Source: Alphaproteobacteria bacterium UBA1301 (GTDB taxonomy: Bacteria > Pseudomonadota > Alphaproteobacteria > Micropepsales > Micropepsaceae). Taken from it: DNA of 64,000 nucleotides. A model generated the notes under the pieces. That model was given only the letters and a program-made list of their open reading frames with translations. It had not been told where the DNA came from and made no database searches. The DNA lies in assembly GCA_002307725.1 (NCBI GenBank), contig DBUB01000004.1, positions 124,001-188,000 on the forward strand, read 5' to 3'. How positions within the stretch are numbered: the stretch's first letter is position 1; every line of letters begins with the position of its first letter. Shown here one piece after another: positions 16,199 to 23,665 of this stretch. The translations under genes were made by a program, and so were the position numbers.

Positions 16199-17311
16199 TC
16201 ATGCAGAGTCTCGAAGGAAGTTGTCCGCACGCTCCAGATCCTCCAAGCTCAAGACGGAATGGGCAAATGCAACATTCTCTTCGCATGATCGATCAAGCAG
16301 TTCTTTGAGCAATCCCAAATTGCGTTGTTGCTGGGGTGCAAGAGAATTCCGGCATTCAACAAGGTCAGATCGTTCAGTACTCTGAATAAACGTAAAGAAC
16401 CGCCCGACCAGCCCAACGATAACGTCCGAAATTTGAACGCCTGGTTCATCATCGGATTTGGCAAAGCGATGATTGGAGAGTATGCGTCCTTCATCAACGA
16501 ATACCTCTCCAGCAAGGTAATCCTTTACTACCTCTTCGTCGTCGAAGATGTGCTCAGAATTCCTAAAAAGGCAGATACGGTTGACGAAAAATGGTCCAAA
16601 GCAATCGACCAGAACATTGGGCTTTTCATCTTCAAGGAATGGCAACGCCCTGAGATTCTCAGCAATCTGAAGCACACCCTTGAGCTTCATATAGTTGAAG
16701 TGCGGAAGCAGTTCGTCCCTCTGCTCAAGAAATTCGCGCAACTCAGCGACGAATGCCGACCGCCGCTCACGCCCCACATTTGGATACGAGTAACGTTGCA
16801 GAAGCTCGATAGTGTCAGTTAGCTCGTAACGTAGTATAGCGTACAAGTCGTTCTTCAGCTGCAAATGGTACATTCGCAGCGAGGCATCGCGATGCTCAGC
16901 TAAGATGGAGTCGATCACGTCGACGATTGACCAATAGAGCGGATCGACTGCGGAATAATGGACAAACAAACCCTGATCGCGCAACCAGCGGAGGTATGTC
17001 TCCAATTTTTGTGCATTCAGAGCATGACAAAAATCCCCTTTTGTCACATGCTCGAACTTCATATCCTTGACCGTTTTCTGCAACCGCAAGGCTGAGCGAA
17101 GCTTCCCGAAATTCAGGTCGCGAACATGCCCGCGATGTGCGATCCCACCAACAACAAAGCACTTCGGCTCCTTGACGTTCAGGCCGTCCGACCTGATATG
17201 GATGCGGCGGTCATTATTCGTCTCATCGTAGTAGATTGCGTAGACGTCATCGACCTTTGTTAGACCGTTTGATGCAATCACAAAATTTCGGATTGCGTTA
17301 ATGTCGATCAT
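16199..17311 (-). CDS. DUF3800 domain-containing protein
   Basis: 370 residues. Near the N-terminus AIYYDETNNDRR carries the Asp-Glu pair of DUF3800, and GVQISDVIVGLVGRFF near residue 295 is the matching C-terminal Asp motif; the fold is thought to be RNase-H/nuclease-like. Function unknown. Members often sit in accessory or defence-rich DNA. The gene has visibly lower GC and different codon use from its neighbours, and is flanked by repeat-containing gaps, consistent with horizontal transfer. No partner gene adjoins it. Confidence 0.78.
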   Translation of the reverse strand: MIDINAIRNFVIASNGLTKVDDVYAIYYDETNNDRRIHIRSDGLNVKEPKCFVVGGIAHRGHVRDLNFGKLRSALRLQKTVKDMKFEHVTKGDFCHALNAQKLETYLRWLRDQGLFVHYSAVDPLYWSIVDVIDSILAEHRDASLRMYHLQLKNDLYAILRYELTDTIELLQRYSYPNVGRERRSAFVAELREFLEQRDELLPHFNYMKLKGVLQIAENLRALPFLEDEKPNVLVDCFGPFFVNRICLFRNSEHIFDDEEVVKDYLAGEVFVDEGRILSNHRFAKSDDEPGVQISDVIVGLVGRFFTFIQSTERSDLVECRNSLAPQQQRNLGLLKELLDRSCEENVAFAHSVLSLEDLERADNFLRDSA

Positions 17312-17685
17312 ACACCTACCGTCCTTGCTGCGTGGATGCCTTGGGACAAATTGAGGCGAATATTCGCCACACGAACTTCCCTACACCCGGTTTACCTAAG
17401 CACTTACGGCGCCCGCTCGCGGTGCTGCGTAAGGTGACGGCAAAGATATAAGGCCCCTTCGTCGCGCTTCGCGCGCCACTTCCCCCGCGTTCCCGGCTGT
17501 GTGCGGCGCGGCTGTGGTGCCCGCGGGGGCAGAAAGAGAAGGGGCGAGAGCAGAATGATCGCTCCGCGGCTCCGCGTGCCAACATCTTGTTTCGACATCT
17601 GCCGGGCGGAAACACCTGGGTCCCCTTCCCGCCCCGTCTTCGCGCGGACGCGCGATGCCGGGTCGCCGGGGATGACAGGGTTTTG
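17312..17685. other. Repeat-filled gap between DUF3800 and ferritin genes
   Basis: 374 bp without a gene. It holds an imperfect hairpin with CTTACG/CGTAAG ends (17403-17433), a 20-bp string shared with 23644-23663 (at 17519-17538), and a CACCTGGGT...GATGACA repeat (17613-17677). A 131-codon minus-strand frame across it is built from these repeats and is not regarded as a gene. Confidence 0.6.
17613..17677 (+). repeat. CACCTGGGT...ATGACA repeat, copy A
   Basis: Begins CACCTGGGTCCCC, ends CCGGGGATGACA, with a GC-rich self-complementary middle. Related copies at 41570-41629, 62932-63000 and, inverted, 62804-62864. Confidence 0.75.
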
Positions 17686-18099
17686 TTATTCCCGCCCCAT
17701 CGCCTTTTCTTCCACCGCCGTGATTGGGCTGTCGGTAAACAGATATTCCTTCAGCTCTTTGTGAAAGCGCGGTTCGGTGCGGCGGAGCCATTCGAGCAGC
17801 ATGGCGGCGTGCTCGATTTCTTCGTTCGCGTTGTGCAGCAGAATCGCCTTCAGCGCCGCATCGTCGGTGTCGTCGGCGCGCTGGCGGTACCAGTCGACCG
17901 CCTCCAACTCCTCGCGCAGCGAGCTGATGGCATAGTGCAGATGCGCCGTTTTGCGCGTCAGCTTGTCGGCCGGAATGTGGATACCCGCGCCCGCACTGGC
18001 GGCGGCGACCGGAGCCGGCGGCGCGGCGGGAGCTGCGACAGGGGCGACGGCCCCCAGAGCGGCTGCGGCGGATTTCTTGCGACGGCGGAATTTGAACAT
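17686..18099 (-). CDS. Encapsulated-ferritin-like (EncFtn-type) protein
   Basis: 137 residues from the ATG at 18099 (AGGG 8 bp upstream). Residues 57-108 (SLREELEAVDWYRQRADD ... LLHNANEEIEHAAMLLEWLRR) closely match the encapsulin-cargo ferritins, which form annular decamers and oxidise iron. The expected ferroxidase ligands are present: E64 (or E63), E94 and H97. Two features are unusual. The first ~40 residues are basic, then an Ala/Pro/Val-rich tail; and the C-terminus (SPITAVEEKAMGRE) lacks the LTVGSLKG-type peptide that docks cargo in the shell. No encapsulin gene is in the window. It lies divergent from leuD. Confidence 0.85.
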   Translation of the reverse strand: MFKFRRRKKSAAAALGAVAPVAAPAAPPAPVAAASAGAGIHIPADKLTRKTAHLHYAISSLREELEAVDWYRQRADDTDDAALKAILLHNANEEIEHAAMLLEWLRRTEPRFHKELKEYLFTDSPITAVEEKAMGRE

Positions 18100-18204
18100 G
18101 GCAGCACCCTTTTTTCCCAAATTTTCCTCAGATTAACGCACGTTTGTGTCGTTTCAAGCGGGGCGCTTGTTATGACTGGTCTGAGCCGCTAAAACCCGCC
18201 CGCC

Positions 18205-18810
18205 ATGGAAGCATTCACCCACCTCGCGGGCGTCGCGGCGCCCCTGCCGATGATCAACGTCGATACCGACATGATCATCCCCAAGCAATTCCTCAAAACC
18301 ATCAAGCGCACCGGGCTTGGTGCCGCGCTGTTTCACGAAATGCGCACCCGACCCGACGGCAGTCCGAATCCGGATTTTGTGCTCAACAAGCCAGCCTATA
18401 AGGCCGCCAAGATTCTGATCGCGGGCGCCAATTTCGGCTGCGGTTCGAGCCGCGAGCATGCCCCCTGGGCGCTGCTCGATTACGGCATCCGCTGCGTGAT
18501 CGCGCCGAGCTTCGCCGACATTTTCTACAACAACTGCTTCAAGAACGGCATTCTGCCGATCACCCTGCCCCAGGCCGAAATCGACAAGCTGCTCGACGAC
18601 GCCAGCCGCGGCGCCAATTCGATCGTCGCGGTGGACCTGGAGAAGCAGGAAATCACCGGCCCCGACGGCGGCATGATCAAATTCGAAATCGATCCCTTCC
18701 GGCGCCAATGCCTGCTCAACGGCTGGGACGACATCGGCCTGACGCTGCAGCACGAAACAGAGATCACGGGCTACGAAGAGGGCCGCAAACTGCAGGCGCC
18801 TTGGTTATAG
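18205..18810 (+). CDS. leuD: 3-isopropylmalate dehydratase small subunit
   Basis: 201 residues. With LeuC it isomerises 2-isopropylmalate to 3-isopropylmalate in leucine biosynthesis. Characteristic segments are NVDTDMIIPKQFLKTIKR, ANFGCGSSREHAPWAL and IAPSFADIFYNNCFKNGILP, the swivel-domain signature. Length is typical. leuC is not adjacent. leuB follows on the same strand after a 156-bp gap filled with inverted repeats. Confidence 0.96.
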   Translation: MEAFTHLAGVAAPLPMINVDTDMIIPKQFLKTIKRTGLGAALFHEMRTRPDGSPNPDFVLNKPAYKAAKILIAGANFGCGSSREHAPWALLDYGIRCVIAPSFADIFYNNCFKNGILPITLPQAEIDKLLDDASRGANSIVAVDLEKQEITGPDGGMIKFEIDPFRRQCLLNGWDDIGLTLQHETEITGYEEGRKLQAPWL

Positions 18811-18817
18811 AGGGGAA

Positions 18818-18917
18818 TGTCCTCGCCCGCGACTGCGGGCGACCCAGGTGACATCTGTCGCGTTCTCGAAGATTCGAAACGCGTCACCTGGATGGCCCGC
18901 AGTTGCGGGCCATGACA
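18818..18917. repeat. Two inverted CACCTGG...GACA units forming a ~100-bp cruciform
   Basis: Unit 1 (18818-18853, minus orientation) and unit 2 (18883-18917, plus orientation) share TCACCTGG, a CCCGCAGT(C/T)GCGGG hairpin and a GACA end. Between them CGCGTT...AACGCG also pairs, so the whole stretch folds as one long stem-loop between leuD and leuB. Confidence 0.8.
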
Positions 18918-18925
18918 AACAAGGA

Positions 18926-18952
18926 CACGGCCCGCGATTGCGGACCATGACA
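18926..18952 (+). repeat. Partial third unit of the leuD-leuB repeat
   Basis: CACGGCCCGCGATTGCGG followed by ACCATGACA, matching the right half of unit 2. It lacks the CACCTGG end. Confidence 0.65.
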
Positions 18953-18966
18953 AGAAAGCAAACGCC

Positions 18967-20070
18967 ATGACCTATCGTCTACTCATCCTGCCCGGCGACG
19001 GCATCGGGCCCGAAATCATGGACGCCTCCAAGCGCGTGCTCGGCTGGTACGGCAAAAACCGCGGTTTCGATTACACCACAGACGAAGACCTGGTCGGCGG
19101 CATTTCTTATGAGACGCATGGTGTGCCCGCCACCGATGCCATGATGGCCAAGGCGCTCGCGGCCGATGCGATTCTGTTCGGCGCCGTCGGCGGCCCGCAG
19201 TGGGACAAGCTGCCGTTCGACAAGAAGCCGGAACGCGCCCTGCTGCGTCTGCGCGGCGACCTCCAGCTGTTCGCCAATTTGCGGCCGGCGCTATGCTTCG
19301 ATGCGCTGAAGGATGCCTCCACCCTGAAGCCGGAAATCGTTGCGGGCCTCGACATTTTGATCGTGCGCGAACTCACCGGTGGGGTTTACTTCGGCCAGCC
19401 GAAGGAACTGGTGACGCTGCAAAGCGGCGAAAAACGCGCCGTCGATACGCAGATTTATTACGGCCACGAAGTCGAACGCATTGCGCGCGTGGCGTTTGAA
19501 CTGGCGCGGTTGCGCGGCAATAAGGTCGCTTCGGTCGAGAAGTCGAACGTGATGGTGACCGGCGTGTTGTGGCGCGAGGTCGTGCATGCCATCCACGATC
19601 GCGAATTCCCCGATGTGCAGCTCACCGATGTGCTGGCCGACAACTGCGCCATGCAATTGGTGCGGGCGCCGAAAACCCTCGACGTCATCCTGACCGACAA
19701 TCTGTTCGGCGATATTCTGTCGGACGAAGCGGCGCAGCTCACCGGCTCGATCGGCATGCTGCCGTCGGCGTCGCTCGGCGCCAAAACAGCGGACGGCCGC
19801 CAGCCGGGCTTCTATGAGCCGATCCACGGCTCGGCGCCCGATATCGCCGGCAAGGATTTGGCGAACCCGATCGCGACGCTACTCTCGTTCGGCATGTGCC
19901 TGCGCTATTCGTTCGGGCGCGTGGAAGATGCTGTGCTGCTCGACAAGGCGGTGGAGCGCGTGCTGGCGGAAGGCTATCGCACCAGCGACATCATGCAACC
20001 CGGCATGACCAAAGTCGGCACCAAAGCGATGACCGACGCGATCTTGAAGGCGCTGGATACGCTGAACTGA
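18967..20070 (+). CDS. leuB: 3-isopropylmalate dehydrogenase
   Basis: 367 residues, the usual bacterial length. It oxidatively decarboxylates 3-isopropylmalate with NAD in leucine biosynthesis. Visible motifs include LPGDGIGPEIM at the N-terminus, LLRLRGDLQLFANLRPA (substrate arginines), the Lys/Asp catalytic segments VEKSNVMVTGVLWR and DNLFGDILSDEAAQLTGSIGMLPSASLG, and FYEPIHGSAPDIAGKDLANPIA for NAD. Separated from leuD by the palindromic repeats, so co-transcription may be affected. Confidence 0.97.
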   Translation: MTYRLLILPGDGIGPEIMDASKRVLGWYGKNRGFDYTTDEDLVGGISYETHGVPATDAMMAKALAADAILFGAVGGPQWDKLPFDKKPERALLRLRGDLQLFANLRPALCFDALKDASTLKPEIVAGLDILIVRELTGGVYFGQPKELVTLQSGEKRAVDTQIYYGHEVERIARVAFELARLRGNKVASVEKSNVMVTGVLWREVVHAIHDREFPDVQLTDVLADNCAMQLVRAPKTLDVILTDNLFGDILSDEAAQLTGSIGMLPSASLGAKTADGRQPGFYEPIHGSAPDIAGKDLANPIATLLSFGMCLRYSFGRVEDAVLLDKAVERVLAEGYRTSDIMQPGMTKVGTKAMTDAILKALDTLN

Positions 20071-20076
20071 GTTCCT

Positions 20077-20469
20077 TTACTGGAACTTACCTTTGGCGAT
20101 CGCGATCTTGCCGGGCCCGAGCAGCAGGATAGCCAACGCTCCTGCCAGATACAGCGCCTCGACCTCAAGCGCGTAGCCGCCGTCGGGGGTCAAGAGAACG
20201 GCCTGGGCAAGCCCGCCGAGCGCTATCAGTGCCGCCACTTCGAGGGCGACCAGGAAGGCGCCGACGCGCGCAAACAGGCCGATGATGATCAAGAGCGGGC
20301 CAACGATCTCGCCGAAATAGACGGCGTAGGCGAACGCGTCAGGCAGCTTGTGGGCCGCGAGCAGCGATTTGACCGGATCGAGCCCGGTGAGAAGCTTGTG
20401 CACGCCGTGAAACAGCATCAGGCCGCCGACGCCCAAACGCAGCAGCAGTTTGCCGAAATCTTCCGCCAT
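20077..20469 (-). CDS. DoxX family membrane protein
   Basis: 130 residues from the ATG at 20469. Four hydrophobic segments are visible (LLLRLGVGGLMLFHGVHKLL, YAVYFGEIVGPLLIIIGLFA, VGAFLVALEVAALIALG, and a C-terminal LYLAGALAILLLGPG). The GGLMLFHGVHKL and FGEIVGPLLIIIGLF motifs are typical of DoxX/YphA proteins. The name comes from an archaeal quinol oxidase subunit, but bacterial members have varied or unknown roles. Convergent with leuB, 6 bp from its stop. Confidence 0.85.
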   Translation of the reverse strand: MAEDFGKLLLRLGVGGLMLFHGVHKLLTGLDPVKSLLAAHKLPDAFAYAVYFGEIVGPLLIIIGLFARVGAFLVALEVAALIALGGLAQAVLLTPDGGYALEVEALYLAGALAILLLGPGKIAIAKGKFQ

Positions 20470-20514
20470 GATCGCCCCCAACCAACAGCCCCGGGGAGCA
20501 CTATAGCAGATTAT

Positions 20515-20916
20515 TCAGCGCCGCGGCGGCAGCGGCGAATATGGCGCATCGAATTTTGTCAGTTCGCGCCGGATCGTCGGGCGCATGGCGCGCTGGCGAT
20601 TGATTGTACGTTTCGCACACTTCCGGGTTGCACGCAGATCTGGCTTCACCACCCGAAAAGGTTGTGCCAGTGTATTCTCTTGCGGGGCCGGTACGGCTTG
20701 AACGACGGCTACCGGCACCGGCGCCACGGATACGCGCCGTGGCAATTCGGGCGGGGGCGGCGCCGATTTCGGTTCGGCGGAGCGGAATGCGTGGCGCAAA
20801 CCGACGACGATCATCAAAGCCACAAACGCCGCTGCAACCAGGATGGCAATTCGAATCTCTGCCGCCTCAGCGCCGAACTGCTTCAGCGCCAACTGCCACA
20901 CCGCAACCCAACCCAT
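20515..20916 (-). CDS. Hypothetical single-pass membrane protein
   Basis: About 133 residues from the ATG at 20916. One transmembrane segment (IRIAILVAAAFVALMIVVGL, about residues 22-41) is followed by a Pro-rich linker (SAPPPPELPRR) and a strongly basic C-terminus (RATRKCAKRTINRQRAMRPTIRR). I do not recognise a family. Composition and codon use are compatible with a real gene but there is no motif support. Confidence 0.5.
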   Translation of the reverse strand: MGWVAVWQLALKQFGAEAAEIRIAILVAAAFVALMIVVGLRHAFRSAEPKSAPPPPELPRRVSVAPVPVAVVQAVPAPQENTLAQPFRVVKPDLRATRKCAKRTINRQRAMRPTIRRELTKFDAPYSPLPPRR

Positions 20917-21136
20917 CGCAATTATCCCCCGCGACGTTTTTCTGAACACCATCCTGCACGAAATACGCCGTGCCAAAAAGAACTGATTTTAACGGCGTTT
21001 AACGCGTCGCAGCGGGGCGCAATTTGCCTAGCGAAAAGGCAGTGCGCTGAACGATTGGGCGGCTCAGAGCGGCGTCCGCAAAAGTGTGGGCGGTTTTGCG
21101 CGAAAACGCCGCGACAATCAAAAAAGTAAGGCGATC

Positions 21137-22204
21137 TTACTTCACATCGGCGCCAACGGCGTCGGCCACACTGGCAAAGCCGTCGCGCGTTAAGCATGTT
21201 AGAAGGTCCCGCTTCATCTTCGGAATCAAGCTGCCGCCGTTGTAGACCAGCGCGGTGTAAAGCTGGACCAGGCTGGCACCGGCTTTGATCTTGGCGTAGG
21301 CGTCTTCGCCGGTCGAAACGCCGCCAACACCGATCAGCACGATCTTGGCTCCGACTCGCTTTCGCACTTCCGCCAGCACACGCGTGGACGGTGCCATCAG
21401 CGGCGTGCCCGACAACCCGCCGGTCTCGGCGGCGTAACGGCTTTTCAGCGTCGTGGGACGATCGATGGTGGTGTTGGTGACGATCATGCCATCGATGCCG
21501 CTGGTCAGAACCACATCGGCGATGTCGTCAAGGGCGCGCGCATCGAGATCAGGTGCGATCTTGAGCAGGATCGGCTTTGGGGCAGTGCCACGCGCGCTCA
21601 CCAGAGTGCCGAGCAGCGCCCTCAACTCGCTTTTTTCCTGCAGGCCGCGCAGGCCCGGCGTGTTGGGCGACGACACGTTCACCGCGACGTAGTCGGCGAG
21701 CGCCGCCAGCTTGGCAAACCCGATGCGGTAATCGGCAATACGGTCGGCCGAGTCCTTGTTGGCACCGATGTTGATACCGACGATCCCCCTGGGGCGCCCC
21801 GGTTTGCGGTGAGCCAGACGGGCAGCCGAAGCATCAACGCCCTGGTTGTTGAAGCCCATGCGATTGATGATGGCGTCGTCTTCCGGCAGGCGGTACATGC
21901 GCGGCTTCGGATTTCCCGGCTGCGGCCGCGGCGTAACCGTGCCGCATTCGACATGCCCTAACCCCATCTTGAGCATGCCCCGAAAGGCCCTGGCGTCCTT
22001 GTCGAACCCGGCCGCAATGCCGAGCGGATTGGAAAAATCGAGCCCTAGCACGCGCAGCTGCAGCCGCGGATCGTCCTTGGGCGGCCCCGGCAGGAAAAAC
22101 CCGAACCGGGCCATCAGTTCCACCGTCAGATGGTGGGCAGGTTCCGGCGGCAGGAGCCGGATCGCCGCCACGGCCACGTCCATTCCCCAGTCGATTACAG
22201 ACAT
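21137..22204 (-). CDS. pyrD: Dihydroorotate dehydrogenase (quinone), class 2
   Basis: 355 residues. It oxidises dihydroorotate to orotate in pyrimidine biosynthesis, passing electrons to membrane quinone through FMN. The N-terminal membrane-associating helices (MAVAAIRLLPPEPAHHLTVELM region) mark class 2. FMN and substrate motifs include NPLGIAAGFDKDA, VECGTVTPRPQPGNPKPRM, NVSSPNTPGLR with the catalytic serine, and IGVGGVSTGEDAYAKIKAGA. Stands alone, divergent from the S24 regulator. Confidence 0.96.
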   Translation of the reverse strand: MSVIDWGMDVAVAAIRLLPPEPAHHLTVELMARFGFFLPGPPKDDPRLQLRVLGLDFSNPLGIAAGFDKDARAFRGMLKMGLGHVECGTVTPRPQPGNPKPRMYRLPEDDAIINRMGFNNQGVDASAARLAHRKPGRPRGIVGINIGANKDSADRIADYRIGFAKLAALADYVAVNVSSPNTPGLRGLQEKSELRALLGTLVSARGTAPKPILLKIAPDLDARALDDIADVVLTSGIDGMIVTNTTIDRPTTLKSRYAAETGGLSGTPLMAPSTRVLAEVRKRVGAKIVLIGVGGVSTGEDAYAKIKAGASLVQLYTALVYNGGSLIPKMKRDLLTCLTRDGFASVADAVGADVK

Positions 22205-22406
22205 CCCCTGGACTCCTTGCGCCGTAAAGTGGTAATTCCTATCAGGCCGCCATGCATAGGAAGATTAACCAATACAGGACGGCCTTCTTAACTCCACCGG
22301 CCGGCTTCGCCGACTTGGCTTAATCGACCACGGAGGCGCTGATGTGCAAGCTGCGTTTTAGCCCAACCGCAATCTGTCCAGAGCAAATCGCTCCGAGGGA
22401 TTTCGC

Positions 22407-23042
22407 ATGCTGACCCACAAACAAATCTGGACGGCGATCGACGCGCTGGCGGCCAAGAACAAGCTGTCGGCGTCGGGATTGGCCAAGCAGGCGGGACTTG
22501 ATCCCACCACCTTCAACAAATCCAAGCGCGGCACGCCGAACGGCAAGCTGCGCTGGCCTTCCACAGAGAGTATCTCGAAGATATTGGCGGCCACCAGCGA
22601 GAGTATCGAGGACTTCGTGGCGCTGGTCAGTGGCGACGGCGCGCCGCGCGGCCCGATGCGGCTGGTGCCGCTGGTCGGCATGGCGCAGGCAGGCAGCCAC
22701 GGCTTCTTCGACGATGCCGGTTTTCCGGCCGGGGCCGGGTGGGACGAAATCCCCTTCCCCGAAGTTGGCGACGAACATGCCTATGCACTGGAGGTGGCCG
22801 GCGACTCGATGCAGCCGGTCTATCGCGACGGCGACCGCATCATCCTGTCGCCCGCCGCCCCCCCGCGCCGCGGCGACCGTGTGGTGGTGAAAACCCTGGC
22901 GGGTGAAGTCCTGGCCAAACAGCTCTCGCGGCTGACGGCACAGCGGGTGGATTTGAAATCGCTCAACCCGGCTTACGAGGACCGTTCGTTTGCGCTGAGC
23001 GAAATTGCCTTCATCCACCGCATCATCTGGGCGAGCCAGTAA
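22407..23042 (+). CDS. XRE-type helix-turn-helix repressor with S24 (LexA-like) peptidase domain
   Basis: 211 residues. An N-terminal helix-turn-helix (KLSASGLAKQAGLDPTTFNKSKR, about residues 18-40) is joined to a C-terminal S24 domain. The nucleophile serine lies in ALEVAGDSMQPVYRDGD and the lysine in VVVKTLAGEVLAKQL, as in phage-repressor-like proteins that cleave themselves after RecA activation. The Ala-Gly cleavage pair would be near GMAQAGSHG. No prophage genes are adjacent, so it may be a domesticated repressor. The YkgJ gene follows after 20 bp. Confidence 0.88.
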   Translation: MLTHKQIWTAIDALAAKNKLSASGLAKQAGLDPTTFNKSKRGTPNGKLRWPSTESISKILAATSESIEDFVALVSGDGAPRGPMRLVPLVGMAQAGSHGFFDDAGFPAGAGWDEIPFPEVGDEHAYALEVAGDSMQPVYRDGDRIILSPAAPPRRGDRVVVKTLAGEVLAKQLSRLTAQRVDLKSLNPAYEDRSFALSEIAFIHRIIWASQ

Positions 23043-23062
23043 GGCACAGCTCCATCGCACCC

Positions 23063-23623
23063 ATGAAATTCTACGATCTCGATCTGGTGCCGGGACGCGA
23101 CTGCGGGGCGTGCATGATCTGCTGCATCATGCCGGCAATCGACAAGCCTGAGATGCAGAAAGAAGCCGGCGTGGCCTGCCGCCATTGCCAGGGCGGCTGC
23201 ACAATTTACGAAACGCGCCCCAATTTGTGCCGCGATTTCCATTGCGGCTGGCGGCAACTGCCGATCCTCGATAACGATTGGCGGCCCGACCGTTCCGGCG
23301 TGTTCGTGGAAATCGAAGTTATCGACGACGAAACCGCGCTGAGCCTGATCTTGATCGGCAATCCACTGAAGACGATCCGCCAGCCGTGGTTCATCGATTT
23401 CGTGACGACGGGCGTGCGCGGAGGCGTGCCGCTGCATTTGGGCATTCCCGGACCGCGCGGCTGCCAAGGCGCCTCACTACCGCTCACCACCCGCCAGATG
23501 TTTGAAGCAGCCGGCACCTCGCCGACGCGCGTAAAAGAGCTTCTGGAGAAGGAGCTGAAGCGGCTGCAAGCGCATGCGTTCGAGCCGCGCCTATTCACCC
23601 ACAGCGGCCGTAACTTCGGGTAG
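23063..23623 (+). CDS. YkgJ family cysteine-cluster protein
   Basis: 186 residues. The N-terminal cysteine cluster (CGACMICC, CRHCQGGC, CRDFHCGW) within the first ~70 residues is the YkgJ pattern, proposed to bind zinc or an iron-sulfur cluster. The rest has no motif I recognise. Probably cytoplasmic. It follows the S24 repressor closely and converges with lysK. Confidence 0.82.
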   Translation: MKFYDLDLVPGRDCGACMICCIMPAIDKPEMQKEAGVACRHCQGGCTIYETRPNLCRDFHCGWRQLPILDNDWRPDRSGVFVEIEVIDDETALSLILIGNPLKTIRQPWFIDFVTTGVRGGVPLHLGIPGPRGCQGASLPLTTRQMFEAAGTSPTRVKELLEKELKRLQAHAFEPRLFTHSGRNFG

Positions 23624-23665
23624 CTGGCAGCGGCACATTTTGCGCCCGCGGGGGCAGAAAGAGGG

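Noticed and set aside
17396..17791. 131-codon minus-strand frame before the ferritin gene
   Set aside because: Made of dispersed repeat sequence and overlaps the 3' end of the ferritin gene.
20990..21008. TTAA-N6-TTAA sequence resembling a CtrA box
   Set aside because: Spacing is six, not the seven expected for CtrA, and it is not at a clear promoter.
22407..23042. S24 repressor as sign of a prophage
   Set aside because: No integrase, structural or lysis gene and no attachment-site repeats nearby.
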